DNA of 25,328 nucleotides, taken from contig DGUV01000094.1 of NCBI GenBank assembly GCA_002395775.1, forward strand, positions 1 through 25,328, written 5' to 3'. This DNA comes from Prevotellaceae bacterium UBA4301 (lineage in GTDB: Bacteria; Bacteroidota; Bacteroidia; Bacteroidales; Bacteroidaceae). The position numbers were made by a program, and so were the translations under genes. Of this stretch, positions 1 through 7,938 are shown one piece after another. The notes under the pieces were generated by a model. That model saw nothing but the letters and a program-made list of their open reading frames with translations. It made no database searches and was not told the DNA's origin. Numbering within the stretch: position 1 is the first letter of the stretch; the number at the start of each line of letters is the position of its first letter.

Positions 1-846
1 GCCCCATGTGCCCAGGTCGCTCCATCCAAACGAGGCAGGGAAACAATATATTTCCTCTGCATTTTCCAAGATGGCATAATCGACAGAGATGTTAGGACAA
101 TGCGGGAAGCGCTCGTTGATGAGCATCTGCTCGCGCTCCGTACCATAATATGGCAGCAAGCCTTCAAAAATATCCGAAATGGAAGGAGCATAGATGCGGA
201 AAGCATTGACTATGGTGCTCACATTCCAAATGAAGATGCCTGAGTTCCAAAAGAAATTATTCTGGGCTATGTAGCTCTTGGCAACCTCCAACTGGGGTTT
301 TTCCTTGAACTGGTCAACGAGATAAACCTCCCGATTGCGAGGACTGGGCACGCTCAGGTCGGCCTGGATGTATCCGTAACCAGTCTCGGGTCGAGTGGGC
401 TTCATACCCAAAGTGACTATGGCATCGCTCTCATCAACAAACGAAAGCGCCGACTTCACTACGCGCTGGAACTCGGCCTTGTCCATGACGATGTGGTCGC
501 TGGGAGTGACCACGATGTTGGCCCGCGGATTCACCGACTTGATGCGCCAGCTGACATAAGCAATACAGGGAGCCGTATTGCGTCGGCAGGGTTCCTTCAG
601 GATGTTGCCCTCGGGAATCTCCGGCAATTGCTCACGCACCATATCGGCATAGCGCTCGGAGGTTACTACCCAAACGTTCCCTGCTGGCACAATTCCGCGA
701 AAGCGGTCCATCGTGAGCTGAATCAACGTTTTACCACATCCCAGAACATCTACAAACTGTTTGGGACATTCGCTCGTGCTCATTGGCCAAAAACGGCTTC
801 CTATGCCACCGGCCATAATCACTAAATGATTGTTCTTGCTTGCCAT
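1..846 (-). CDS. manC: Mannose-1-phosphate guanylyltransferase (5' part; gene runs off the left edge)
   Basis: This enzyme makes GDP-mannose from GTP and mannose-1-phosphate in the cytoplasm, for glycan and capsule building. The visible 282 codons start at the ATG complementary to 844-846 and stay open to base 1. They carry the nucleotidyltransferase signature MAGGIGSRFWPMS near residue 11, then TPSDHIV, GYGYI, EKP, NSGIFIWN and, at the window edge, FGWSDLGTWG, which are the expected motifs in the expected order. The N-terminus needs no extension because a consensus promoter lies 20-50 bases upstream. It is divergent from the oxidoreductase gene at 1007. The family is usually about 350-360 residues (type I, without the isomerase domain), so roughly 70-80 residues should lie beyond the window; whether an isomerase domain follows cannot be seen. 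Confidence 0.92.
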   Translation of the reverse strand, partial: MASKNNHLVIMAGGIGSRFWPMSTSECPKQFVDVLGCGKTLIQLTMDRFRGIVPAGNVWVVTSERYADMVREQLPEIPEGNILKEPCRRNTAPCIAYVSWRIKSVNPRANIVVTPSDHIVMDKAEFQRVVKSALSFVDESDAIVTLGMKPTRPETGYGYIQADLSVPSPRNREVYLVDQFKEKPQLEVAKSYIAQNNFFWNSGIFIWNVSTIVNAFRIYAPSISDIFEGLLPYYGTEREQMLINERFPHCPNISVDYAILENAEEIYCFPASFGWSDLGTWG

Positions 847-866
847 AATCATCTCTTATTTGTGCG

Positions 867-898
867 CAAAGATACGATTTAGTGAGTGATTTCACAAA
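867..898 (-). promoter_or_regulatory. Bacteroidetes sigma-A type promoter of manC
   Basis: On the minus strand TTTG (895-898) is followed after exactly 20 bases by TATCTTTG (867-874), matching the Bacteroidetes -33/-7 consensus TTTG-N19-21-TAnnTTTG. Transcription should start about 6 bases further on, giving a leader of roughly 15 bases before the manC ATG. Confidence 0.8.
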
Positions 899-991
899 TA
901 TATTGGCAGAAATCGGAGCATAAGGAACTAAAACGCATGCCAAAGGCATAAAAATGTCAAGCATAAAGAAACATGAATTACTATTTTTTCA

Positions 992-999
992 TATCTTTG
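992..999 (+). promoter_or_regulatory. -7 box (TATCTTTG) directly in front of the GH109-like gene
   Basis: TATCTTTG matches the Bacteroidetes -7 consensus TAnnTTTG. No clean TTTG is visible 19-21 bases upstream. The box ends only 7 bases before the ATG at 1007, so transcription would start within a base or two of the start codon. Confidence 0.5.
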
Positions 1000-1006
1000 C
1001 ACTCAA

Positions 1007-2086
1007 ATGACAAAGAAAATCGGAATAGGACTCATCGGACTTGGGCAACGGGGCATGGCCACCGTCGAGCGGTATGCCGTCATCCCTGGAGCTGAGATTA
1101 AGGCCATCAGCGACCTGCGCAGTTCCAGCGTCGAGCATACGCAGCAGTTGTTGCACAGTCAGGGGCGCAATGGAGTGAAAGCTTTCTCTGGCGAACACAG
1201 CTGGCGCCAATTGTGCCAGTTGGATGAGGTCAACCTGGTCATTATCTGCACAGACTGGTCGAGCCACGCCCGCATGGCCATCCAAGCCATGAATGAAGGA
1301 AAGGATGTAGCCATCGAAGTGCCAGCTGCCACGAGTGTGGAGGAATGCCTGCAACTGGTGGTCACCGCCCACAAGACAGGGCGCAGATGCACGATGCTCG
1401 AGAATTGCTGTTACGACACCTTTCATCTGGGCATCAGTGAGATGCACAAGAAAGGACTCTTTGGTGAAATCACCCACTGCGAAGGGGCATACATCCACGA
1501 CCTGCGTTCCGACCAAGGCTGGATGTCATACACCGTGAGCGACCACAAAGGCAATCCCTACCCCACCCACGGACTTGGGCCCATCTGCCAACTGCTGGAC
1601 ATCAACCGAACCGACCGTCTCACTTCACTTGTGAGTATGAGCGGACTGAACAAGATTAACAACACGCTACTCCGCACTGCCCAAGGACGCACCATACTCT
1701 TGCAGTTTGACGAACGCACGCCACGTCCCTACAGCCGGATACAAACGCTCTGCGGAACAAAGGGATATGCACAGAAGTATCCCCTCCCCACCATTCAGCT
1801 CGATGGGCAAATGGCCATCACGGGAGCCGAAGCTGAGGCTATAGCCGAAAGTCATCACAACAAGGCTGTACGGCAAATCATAGTCGAAGGGCGCCGCCTG
1901 AATGTCCCCAACCTTATGAACTACATCATGGATTGCCGGCTCATTAGCGCACTCAGCCACGGTCTGCCTTTTGACATCACCGTAAGCGACGCAGCCCTCT
2001 GGTCAAGCATAACAGAATTGTCAGCCCGGTCAGCCGCACTAGGCGGACAACCTGTAAGCATACCCGATTTTACCAGGTTGCCCTAA
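1007..2086 (+). CDS. Gfo/Idh/MocA-fold NAD-dependent protein, GH109-like (alpha-N-acetylgalactosaminidase family)
   Basis: The 359-residue protein begins with a Rossmann dinucleotide-binding loop (GLIGLGQRG, residues 8-16) and continues with EVPAATSVEEC, MLENCCYD, the EGAYIHDLR stretch, PTHGLGP (His188) and CGTKGYAQKYP, all of which I recognise from the GH109 branch of the Gfo/Idh/MocA family. GH109 enzymes hydrolyse alpha-N-acetylgalactosaminides with tightly bound NAD by transient oxidation. Bacteroidetes GH109 proteins are usually about 440-470 residues and exported by a signal peptide; this one is shorter and starts directly at the Rossmann fold, so it is probably cytoplasmic. It could act on a different sugar or as a simple dehydrogenase. 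The start is fixed by the Rossmann motif; the next Met (residue 17) would destroy it. It stands alone, divergent from manC, and its last 4 bases overlap a small ORF on the other strand. Confidence 0.8.
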   Translation: MTKKIGIGLIGLGQRGMATVERYAVIPGAEIKAISDLRSSSVEHTQQLLHSQGRNGVKAFSGEHSWRQLCQLDEVNLVIICTDWSSHARMAIQAMNEGKDVAIEVPAATSVEECLQLVVTAHKTGRRCTMLENCCYDTFHLGISEMHKKGLFGEITHCEGAYIHDLRSDQGWMSYTVSDHKGNPYPTHGLGPICQLLDINRTDRLTSLVSMSGLNKINNTLLRTAQGRTILLQFDERTPRPYSRIQTLCGTKGYAQKYPLPTIQLDGQMAITGAEAEAIAESHHNKAVRQIIVEGRRLNVPNLMNYIMDCRLISALSHGLPFDITVSDAALWSSITELSARSAALGGQPVSIPDFTRLP

Positions 2087-2199
2087 TTGTACCAAACTGA
2101 GGACTCTTCGTCCGATGAGCCATAGCGCTCATCATCCTCGCAGTTATAGACGTTGTCAAGTTCGTAAGTCTCGTCAAATGAAAAATACTTTCTTTTCAT
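2083..2199 (-). CDS. Small acidic ORF, 38 residues, unknown
   Basis: A short frame starts at the ATG complementary to 2197-2199, preceded 6 bases upstream by a strong GGAGG ribosome-binding sequence, and ends in TAG at 2083-2085, overlapping the tail of the convergent oxidoreductase gene by 4 bases. The product starts MKRKYFSFDET and is then rich in Asp, Glu, Ser and Tyr (for example DNVYNCEDDERYGSSDEESS), ending in VWYN. It has no membrane segment or signal peptide. A strong Shine-Dalgarno sequence is uncommon in Bacteroidetes, which favours a real gene, but I recognise no family and saw no consensus promoter upstream. Conservation of the reading frame in relatives would settle it. Confidence 0.45.
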   Translation of the reverse strand: MKRKYFSFDETYELDNVYNCEDDERYGSSDEESSVWYN

Positions 2200-2305
2200 A
2201 GTCAGTCCTCCATGCTTTTTAGGTTAATAATAAGTCAACAACCTCTCGAAATCGGTGGCAAGTTATTAAACAATTTTGAATAAAACAAGCGCACGCGCGA
2301 AAAAA

Positions 2306-2337
2306 TTTGTTTTAATGAAAGATTTGTTGTAACTTTG
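2306..2337 (+). promoter_or_regulatory. Promoter of fabD-GH13 transcription unit
   Basis: TTTG (2306-2309), 20 bases, then TAACTTTG (2330-2337): full agreement with the Bacteroidetes -33/-7 consensus. The expected start point near 2344 leaves a leader of about 30 bases before the fabD ATG at 2376. Confidence 0.8.
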
Positions 2338-2375
2338 TCCCGTTTTAAGCAAATTTAAGGTAAAAGATTATCACA

Positions 2376-3269
2376 ATGAAAGCATTTGTCTTCCCTGGCC
2401 AGGGTGCCCAGTTCACGGGCATGGGCAAAGATTTGTATGAAAGTAACGAACAGGCCAAAGCCCTCTTTGAGCAGGCCAACGAGATTTTGGGATTCCGCAT
2501 CACGGACATCATGTTCGAAGGCACAGCCGAGGAACTGAAGCAGACACGTGTCACCCAGCCCGCCGTGTTCCTGCATAGCGTCATTTCGGCCCAGGCCATG
2601 GGTGCAGAGTTCAAGCCCGACATGGTGGGAGGCCACTCCCTGGGCGAATTCAGTGCACTGGTTGCAGCCGGTGCGCTCAGCTTTGAGGATGGCCTGCGCC
2701 TCGTCCACGCCCGTGCCCAAACCATGCAGAAGGCATGCGAGGCTGCTCCGAGCACAATGGCTGCCATCATAGGCCTTGCCGACGAGGTTGTGGAACAGGT
2801 TTGTAGCGAAGTCAGCCACGAAGGCTCGGTGGTGGTCCCTGCCAATTACAACTGTCCCGGCCAGCTGGTCATCAGCGGAAACGTGGATGCCGTCAACGAA
2901 GCCTGCGCCCGACTCAAGGAGGCTGGTGCCAAGCGTGCACTGCCCCTGCCCGTGGGCGGAGCTTTCCACTCTCCCCTGATGCAGCCTGCCAAGGACGAAC
3001 TGCAGGCAGCAATTGAGCAAACCAGTTTCTCAACTCCTCGCTGCCCCATCTATCAGAATGTCGATGGGAAAGCACACACCGATGCTGCAGAAATCAAGCA
3101 GAACCTGATAGCACAGCTTACGGCCAGCGTGCGCTGGACACAGGAGGTTGAAAACATGCTCGAGGCTGGAGCCACTGAATTCGTGGAATGTGGCCCAGGC
3201 AAAGCCTTGCAGGGCATGATTGCCAAAATCAGCCGTGGACATGAAAACGTCGTAATAAGTGGAATCTAA
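2376..3269 (+). CDS. fabD: Malonyl-CoA:acyl-carrier-protein transacylase
   Basis: FabD moves the malonyl group from CoA to acyl carrier protein, the entry step of type II fatty acid synthesis, in the cytoplasm. The 297-residue protein has the oxyanion-loop GQGAQ (residues 8-12), the nucleophile motif GHSLGE with Ser88, the conserved Arg113 that binds the malonyl carboxylate, and the catalytic His198 in GAFHSPLM. Length is typical (about 290-310). The start at 2376 places FVFPGQGAQ correctly and follows a consensus promoter. It overlaps the following amylase gene by 11 bases; no other fatty acid synthesis gene is next to it, so the pairing with a glycoside hydrolase looks incidental or peculiar to this lineage. 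Confidence 0.95.
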   Translation: MKAFVFPGQGAQFTGMGKDLYESNEQAKALFEQANEILGFRITDIMFEGTAEELKQTRVTQPAVFLHSVISAQAMGAEFKPDMVGGHSLGEFSALVAAGALSFEDGLRLVHARAQTMQKACEAAPSTMAAIIGLADEVVEQVCSEVSHEGSVVVPANYNCPGQLVISGNVDAVNEACARLKEAGAKRALPLPVGGAFHSPLMQPAKDELQAAIEQTSFSTPRCPIYQNVDGKAHTDAAEIKQNLIAQLTASVRWTQEVENMLEAGATEFVECGPGKALQGMIAKISRGHENVVISGI

Positions 3270-5034
3270 ACTCAAGATCATCTGTTTCACAATGTTTCTC
3301 TGCCTGATGTCATGTGTCAGGCAGCAGGACAAAACGGACGTAACTATGGAGGGAAATACCAATAGAATCATCATCTATCAAGTGCTGCCACGCCTCTTTG
3401 GCAACGACAACCGCACTTGCCAACCTTGGGGAACCAAACTGGTGAACGGATGCGGCCGACTGGCCGATTTCACCCCTCGGGCATTGGAACAAATCCACAG
3501 CCTTGGCGCCACACACGTGTGGTACACAGGCATCATCGAACAGGCCACGCAGACCGATTACTCGCTCTACGGCATTGCTGCCGACCACCCCGCTGTGGTC
3601 AAAGGCATTGCCGGGTCGCCCTACGCCATTCGCGACTACTATGACGTGAGTCCCGACCTTGCCACCAGCATCCCCGCCCGCATGAACGAGTTCTGCGCCC
3701 TGGTGCGCCGGACCCACGAGGCTGGAATGCGCGTCATCATCGACTTTGTGCCCAACCACGTAGCTCGCCAGTACCACAGCGACAGCCGTCCCGACGGCGT
3801 CGTGGATTTGGGCGAACAGGATGACACGACACAGGCATTCTCGCCACAGAACAACTTCTACTACCTGCCTGGGCAGCCTTTGGTCATACAGGACATCGAC
3901 CAGGGAGACTACCACGAACAACCAGCTCGCGCCACTGGCAACGACCAGTTTACGGCCCACCCCCATCGCGACGACTGGTATGAGACCGTGAAGTTGAACT
4001 ACGGCGTTGACTACCAAGGAGGGCACACCCACCACTTCGACCCCGTGCCGCGCACCTGGAAGATGATGCTCCACATCCTGCTCCATTGGGCCAGCAAGGG
4101 AGTGGACGGTTTCCGCTGCGATATGGCCGAGATGGTGCCCGTGGAATTCTGGAAATGGGCTATCACGCAGGTCAAGGCACAATACCCCGAGATTATCTTC
4201 ATCGCCGAAATCTACAACCCGCAGGCCTACAACAACTATATTGAGCAAGGCCACTTCGACTATCTCTACGACAAGGTGGGCATGTACGACTGCCTGCGAG
4301 CCGTAACCGAAGGCCGACAGCAAGCCTCTGACATCACCCACCAGTGGCAAGCCACCGACTCCATCCGCAACCACATGCTCTACTTCCTGGAGAATCATGA
4401 CGAGCAGCGCATAGCCAGCGACTTCTTTGCCGGCGACGCTGAGCGCGGACGTGCAGCCATGACCGTTGCTGCATGTTTGGGCACAAACCCCGTCATGATA
4501 TACTTCGGCCAGGAGCTGGGCGAACGCGGTATGGATAACGAAGGATTCAGCGGGCGCGACGGGCGCACCACCATCTTTGACTATTGGATGGTGGACAAGA
4601 TACGCCGCTGGCGCAACAAAGGGCGCTTCGACAATCGCCAACTCACCCCGCAGGAAGTCTCCCTGCAGCAGTTCTACAGCCGATTGCTCAATCTGGCCAA
4701 CTCGGAGCCTGCCCTCCGCGAAGGTGAGATGTACGACCTCATGTACGCCAACCTCCGCAACCCCAACTTCAATCCTGGCAAGCAGTTTGCCTTTGTGCGC
4801 CGCTTAGGAAATGAGATTGTGCTTTGCGTCGTCAACTTCGACAATCAGGACGCAACCGTATCTATCGACATTCCCGAGCACCTCTTCGAGTGCTGGGGAC
4901 TTACTCCTGCCGATGAGGTGAAGGCCGAGGGGCTGCTCACGGGATGTCCCTTCCCCATCTCCTTCTGTGCGGACAAGCCCACTCGTCTGCTCGTTCCCGC
5001 CAACAACGGACGCCTGCTTAAGTTCACGCTTTAG
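3259..5034 (+). CDS. GH13 alpha-amylase-family lipoprotein
   Basis: The 591-residue protein carries the four conserved regions of glycoside hydrolase family 13: DFVPNHV (162-168), GFRCDMAE with the nucleophile Asp288, IAEIYN with the acid/base Glu317, and FLENHDEQR with Asp381. It should cleave or transfer alpha-glucosidic bonds; the exact substrate cannot be read off. I chose the GTG start at 3259: it gives a full type II signal peptide (KLK, hydrophobic stretch, then LMSC with Cys19), whereas the ATG at 3292 would leave a signal with no positive N-terminus. So the mature protein is a lipoprotein, probably at the outer membrane or periplasm. The start overlaps the end of fabD by 11 bases, implying coupled translation from the fabD promoter. 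A C-terminal all-beta domain (about 500-591) follows the barrel. Confidence 0.9.
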   Translation: MESKLKIICFTMFLCLMSCVRQQDKTDVTMEGNTNRIIIYQVLPRLFGNDNRTCQPWGTKLVNGCGRLADFTPRALEQIHSLGATHVWYTGIIEQATQTDYSLYGIAADHPAVVKGIAGSPYAIRDYYDVSPDLATSIPARMNEFCALVRRTHEAGMRVIIDFVPNHVARQYHSDSRPDGVVDLGEQDDTTQAFSPQNNFYYLPGQPLVIQDIDQGDYHEQPARATGNDQFTAHPHRDDWYETVKLNYGVDYQGGHTHHFDPVPRTWKMMLHILLHWASKGVDGFRCDMAEMVPVEFWKWAITQVKAQYPEIIFIAEIYNPQAYNNYIEQGHFDYLYDKVGMYDCLRAVTEGRQQASDITHQWQATDSIRNHMLYFLENHDEQRIASDFFAGDAERGRAAMTVAACLGTNPVMIYFGQELGERGMDNEGFSGRDGRTTIFDYWMVDKIRRWRNKGRFDNRQLTPQEVSLQQFYSRLLNLANSEPALREGEMYDLMYANLRNPNFNPGKQFAFVRRLGNEIVLCVVNFDNQDATVSIDIPEHLFECWGLTPADEVKAEGLLTGCPFPISFCADKPTRLLVPANNGRLLKFTL

Positions 5035-5062
5035 CATCCGCCCTTTTTCGATACATGCAATT

Positions 5063-5096
5063 AAGCCTTTCCCCATTGCTCGATAGGGAAAGGCTT
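5063..5096 (+). terminator. Rho-independent terminator after the GH13 gene
   Basis: An 11-bp perfect inverted repeat (AAGCCTTTCCC, 5063-5073, with its complement at 5086-5096) encloses a 12-base loop and is followed by a T-rich stretch. It lies 29 bases after the GH13 stop and separates that unit from the GH30 promoter. Confidence 0.8.
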
Positions 5097-5157
5097 TCTT
5101 GTATGTTTCTTATTTTTTCGGTTTTATACACTTTCATGCGAAAATATGTAAATAGAT

Positions 5158-5188
5158 TTTGCTTTTCACGTGCTTATTTGTACTTTTG
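5158..5188 (+). promoter_or_regulatory. Promoter of the GH30 gene
   Basis: TTTG (5158-5161), 19 bases, then TACTTTTG (5181-5188), matching the Bacteroidetes consensus. Because transcription must begin after 5188, translation has to start at the ATG at 5212 and not at the upstream in-frame GTG at 5170. Confidence 0.75.
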
Positions 5189-5211
5189 CAAGGACGAACA
5201 ACCATTTTAAC

Positions 5212-6720
5212 ATGAAAAAAATTATTACTTCTTTAACATTGCTTGTACTTGCTTTAACGGTTAAGGCTGCAACGGTGGTGGTGACGGTGAACAACTATCG
5301 CTACCAGACGGTGACGGGTTTTGGCGCGGCTTGTTGCGACGGGGCCATGTGTCCCTTCGGGACGGATACGCAACCCGTGAAATTGCTCTACGGCCCGCGC
5401 TCCAAAGTGGGACTGAACATCATGCGCATGGAGATTTCGCCTAATTTCAAAGGCGACATTACTGCTGCGGACATTGGATGGGACACGCCCTACGACTGGC
5501 AAGGCTCTGTTCCGAGCGCCCTTGAGGTTAAGAAGCGTGGCGGCATCGTGTTTGGTACGCCTTGGTCGCCTCCAGGCGAATATAAGACGAACGGAACGCC
5601 GCAGGGAGGCAACAGCGACGACCAGGGCAACCAGCGTGGCGAACTGCGCGAGGACTGCTACGAGAAGTTCTTCCCTTGGCTGAACACCTTCCTGGCTTAC
5701 ATGAAGTCGAAGGGCGTGAGCGTAGATGCCGTCTCCATCCAGAACGAACCCGACTGGTGGGTAAGTTATTCAGGTTGCCTATACACTCCCGAGCAACAGC
5801 TGAACCTGGTGAAGAACTATGCCCACATGCTGGACCGTGAGACTTACCCAGGTGTGCGTCTCATCAGTGCCGAACCCTTGGGCTTCGACCCAAAGTATTT
5901 CACCCCGCTGATGAACGACCCCACGGCTCGCGAACAAATAGACATCGTGGCGGGTCACATCTACGGTCACCCACCCTTGGGAAACCTGAAGACGGTTGCA
6001 GCTACGGCCTCGAAGTATGGCAAGGAGGTGTGGATGACGGAACACTCTTCGACGGACAACATCGGGAACCGACTGCCCAACTGGCACGAGCAACTGCTGT
6101 TTGCCGAGGAACTGAACGAATGTATGCTGGCTGGCTGCACGGGTTACATCTATTGGTACATGCGCGCACATTGGGCCTTCGTGGGTACGGGCGAATCGCA
6201 ATATGGCTCTGCCAACAAGAAGAACGTCCTGCTGCCTCGCGCCTACGTGATGTCCCACTTCTCGAAGCATGTAACGGGTTCTACCCGACTTGGTTCGAGA
6301 GCCAGCGTGACCACAGGCACTGAATCGGCCTTCGAGACATCGGCTTTCATCAAGGGAGACTCCATCATCGTTATGGCCATCGACACAACGGCCACAGCGC
6401 GCGACATCAAGATTCGCCTCCCCTATGAGGTTGAGAGCGGACTGCAAATCGTCTCCACCTCCAACGAGTCGCTCTGCAAGCAATCGACAATCGAGATTGA
6501 GGAGCCCACGAAGGAAATCACCATCCCTATGGCTGCTCGTAGCTTGAATACTTACATCTTCATGATTCACCACGAGGAGACGGGCGTAGAGTCAATCGGC
6601 AATGAACAACAGGCACTGGACGATGAGGTCTATGACCTGACTGGCCGACGAGCCACGAATCGGCATGGAATCATGATAAAGAGAGGCAAAGACGGGAAGG
6701 TGAGGAAGGTACTGAGATAA
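5212..6720 (+). CDS. Secreted GH30 glycanase (probable glucuronoxylanase-type)
   Basis: The 502-residue protein begins with a type I signal peptide (MKKIITSLTL.. to about Ala19-Ala20). The catalytic barrel follows: GFGAACCDG near the N-terminus, FGTPWSPPGEYK, SIQNEPDWW with the acid/base Glu179, and VWMTEHSS with the nucleophile Glu277, typical of GH30. The Trp/Tyr-rich patch after the second Glu (GYIYWYMRAHW) and the bacterial layout suggest a GH30 subfamily 8 xylanase acting on glucuronoxylan; this is inference. The barrel is followed by a beta-sandwich side domain. The last 40 residues contain VYDLTGRRA and a lysine-rich tail, like the C-terminal tails seen on many exported Prevotella proteins. 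It is a single-gene unit, convergent with the sulfotransferase operon. Confidence 0.85.
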   Translation: MKKIITSLTLLVLALTVKAATVVVTVNNYRYQTVTGFGAACCDGAMCPFGTDTQPVKLLYGPRSKVGLNIMRMEISPNFKGDITAADIGWDTPYDWQGSVPSALEVKKRGGIVFGTPWSPPGEYKTNGTPQGGNSDDQGNQRGELREDCYEKFFPWLNTFLAYMKSKGVSVDAVSIQNEPDWWVSYSGCLYTPEQQLNLVKNYAHMLDRETYPGVRLISAEPLGFDPKYFTPLMNDPTAREQIDIVAGHIYGHPPLGNLKTVAATASKYGKEVWMTEHSSTDNIGNRLPNWHEQLLFAEELNECMLAGCTGYIYWYMRAHWAFVGTGESQYGSANKKNVLLPRAYVMSHFSKHVTGSTRLGSRASVTTGTESAFETSAFIKGDSIIVMAIDTTATARDIKIRLPYEVESGLQIVSTSNESLCKQSTIEIEEPTKEITIPMAARSLNTYIFMIHHEETGVESIGNEQQALDDEVYDLTGRRATNRHGIMIKRGKDGKVRKVLR

Positions 6721-6800
6721 ACCTCACCCCGACCCTCTCCCAAGGAGAGGGGGTAAACTTGGCATTCCCCTATTCTCTCCCCTTGGGGGAGAGTCAGAGA
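6721..6800. repeat. Inverted pair of palindromic repeats (copies R1a and R1b) between convergent genes
   Basis: R1a has stem CCCTCTCC (6733-6740) and GGAGAGGG (6744-6751), preceded by a CCTCACCCC tail. R1b is the same unit inverted, with stem CTCTCCCC at 6775-6782 and its complement at 6786-6793. The pair fills the gap between GH30 (+) and the sulfotransferase (-) and could serve as a two-way transcription stop. They belong to the eight-copy family described in the findings. Confidence 0.8.
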
Positions 6801-6807
6801 GGGGTCA

Positions 6808-7929
6808 CTACAGCCTCTCATATCCCCACTGGTCGAGGATGGGTCCCCAGGCATCGTTGACGAGCTGTATGGTGCGCGGGTCGTAGCTGTACTGATTCTT
6901 CTTGTAGCCGCGCTTCGACTCGACATACTTGCGGATGTGAGGCTCGGCCTCTGCCCAGCCAGGCAGCGAGAGTTCGCGATAGAGCCTTTCGGCAAGCCCC
7001 ATGGCGTCGCGCTCCACGTCCTCGAAGCGCACCTCCACGAGATTGCCCTTGGGGATGAACTTCTTCTGCTCCTGATAAGCCTCATGCAGCTCACGATAGC
7101 CGTAGAGGATGTTGCGCTCCATCTGGTCGAGGGGGATGCTGTGGAGCTCAAGCGGAGCGATGGTGTTGGTGAAGAACGAGCGGCTGGACTCGAAGACAGT
7201 GTAGGGATTGCGCATGAGGTAGATGAACTTTGCGTTGGGGAACATCTCCACCAGCGTTTTAATTTTGCCCGTGTGAGGAGGATTCTTCGAGAGATATTGG
7301 GCGTCCTTGACACCGCGACGCGAGTTCCACATGGAGATTTTAACGAGTTTCATGAACTTCGCCTTGAAGTCATTGATTTCCTCGGGCGTGGCCTTCTTCA
7401 TCGTGAGGAAGCGGTCGCAATACTCCTGCATGCGCTCGGGGAAGAACCAGAAGAGGTAGTACGAAGCGGGGCAAGTGTTCTGCAAGGCAAACTCCTCCTC
7501 TTGTGGCAGATCGGGCGCCAGCTCCATGTTGTCGGTGGGCCGATGGCTGGGCATGAGCCACCCCATGACGGGCTTGAAGAGCCACTGCATGGCCATCATG
7601 TAGTGGGGGAAGACGGTCTGATACGTCGTGGTGTAACCAAAGCGAGGGTCCTGCGCCAGGATGTTGTGGACGAAGGTCGTGCCCGAACGCCAGTGGCCAA
7701 GGATGAAGACGGGGTCGTGCTCCAGCGGCTGGTCGGCCAACAGTTTCTTGTATTTGCGTTCTTGCAGGGGGACGGCAACGCTCAGCAGGCGGCAGATTGC
7801 TTTCGTGAGTCTGAACTTTGTCTTCTTCTCCTTGGCTATGTGCTGTCCTTCAGTTACTGCCTTAAATGTTTTCCAGTCGGCACCGACAAGGGTGTTGACG
7901 GGCAGTTTGCTAAATTCTATGAGTCCCAT
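6808..7929 (-). CDS. PAPS-dependent sulfotransferase
   Basis: This cytosolic enzyme would transfer the sulfo group from PAPS to a hydroxyl or amine of an acceptor. The 373-residue protein has the 5'-phosphosulfate-binding loop FILGHWRSGTTF (residues 75-86) and the 3'-phosphate-binding segment KFIYLMRNPYTVFESSRSFF near residue 235, with RFEDVERD further on, as in the Sulfotransfer_3 family. There is no signal peptide or membrane segment. It lies 9 bases after cysN and is the last gene of an operon that makes PAPS, which strongly ties it to that donor. As I recall, a sulfotransferase in the same position in Bacteroides thetaiotaomicron (BT0416) sulfonates steroids; whether this protein shares that acceptor cannot be told from sequence. 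Confidence 0.88.
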   Translation of the reverse strand: MGLIEFSKLPVNTLVGADWKTFKAVTEGQHIAKEKKTKFRLTKAICRLLSVAVPLQERKYKKLLADQPLEHDPVFILGHWRSGTTFVHNILAQDPRFGYTTTYQTVFPHYMMAMQWLFKPVMGWLMPSHRPTDNMELAPDLPQEEEFALQNTCPASYYLFWFFPERMQEYCDRFLTMKKATPEEINDFKAKFMKLVKISMWNSRRGVKDAQYLSKNPPHTGKIKTLVEMFPNAKFIYLMRNPYTVFESSRSFFTNTIAPLELHSIPLDQMERNILYGYRELHEAYQEQKKFIPKGNLVEVRFEDVERDAMGLAERLYRELSLPGWAEAEPHIRKYVESKRGYKKNQYSYDPRTIQLVNDAWGPILDQWGYERL

Positions 7930-7938
7930 GTCTCAAAC

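Noticed and set aside
3310..4641. 443-codon frame antisense to the GH13 gene
   Set aside because: Val/His-rich product with no domain, opposite a gene with all four GH13 regions intact.
5170..5211. Upstream GTG start for the GH30 protein
   Set aside because: It lies inside the promoter, and would bury the signal peptide behind 14 extra residues.
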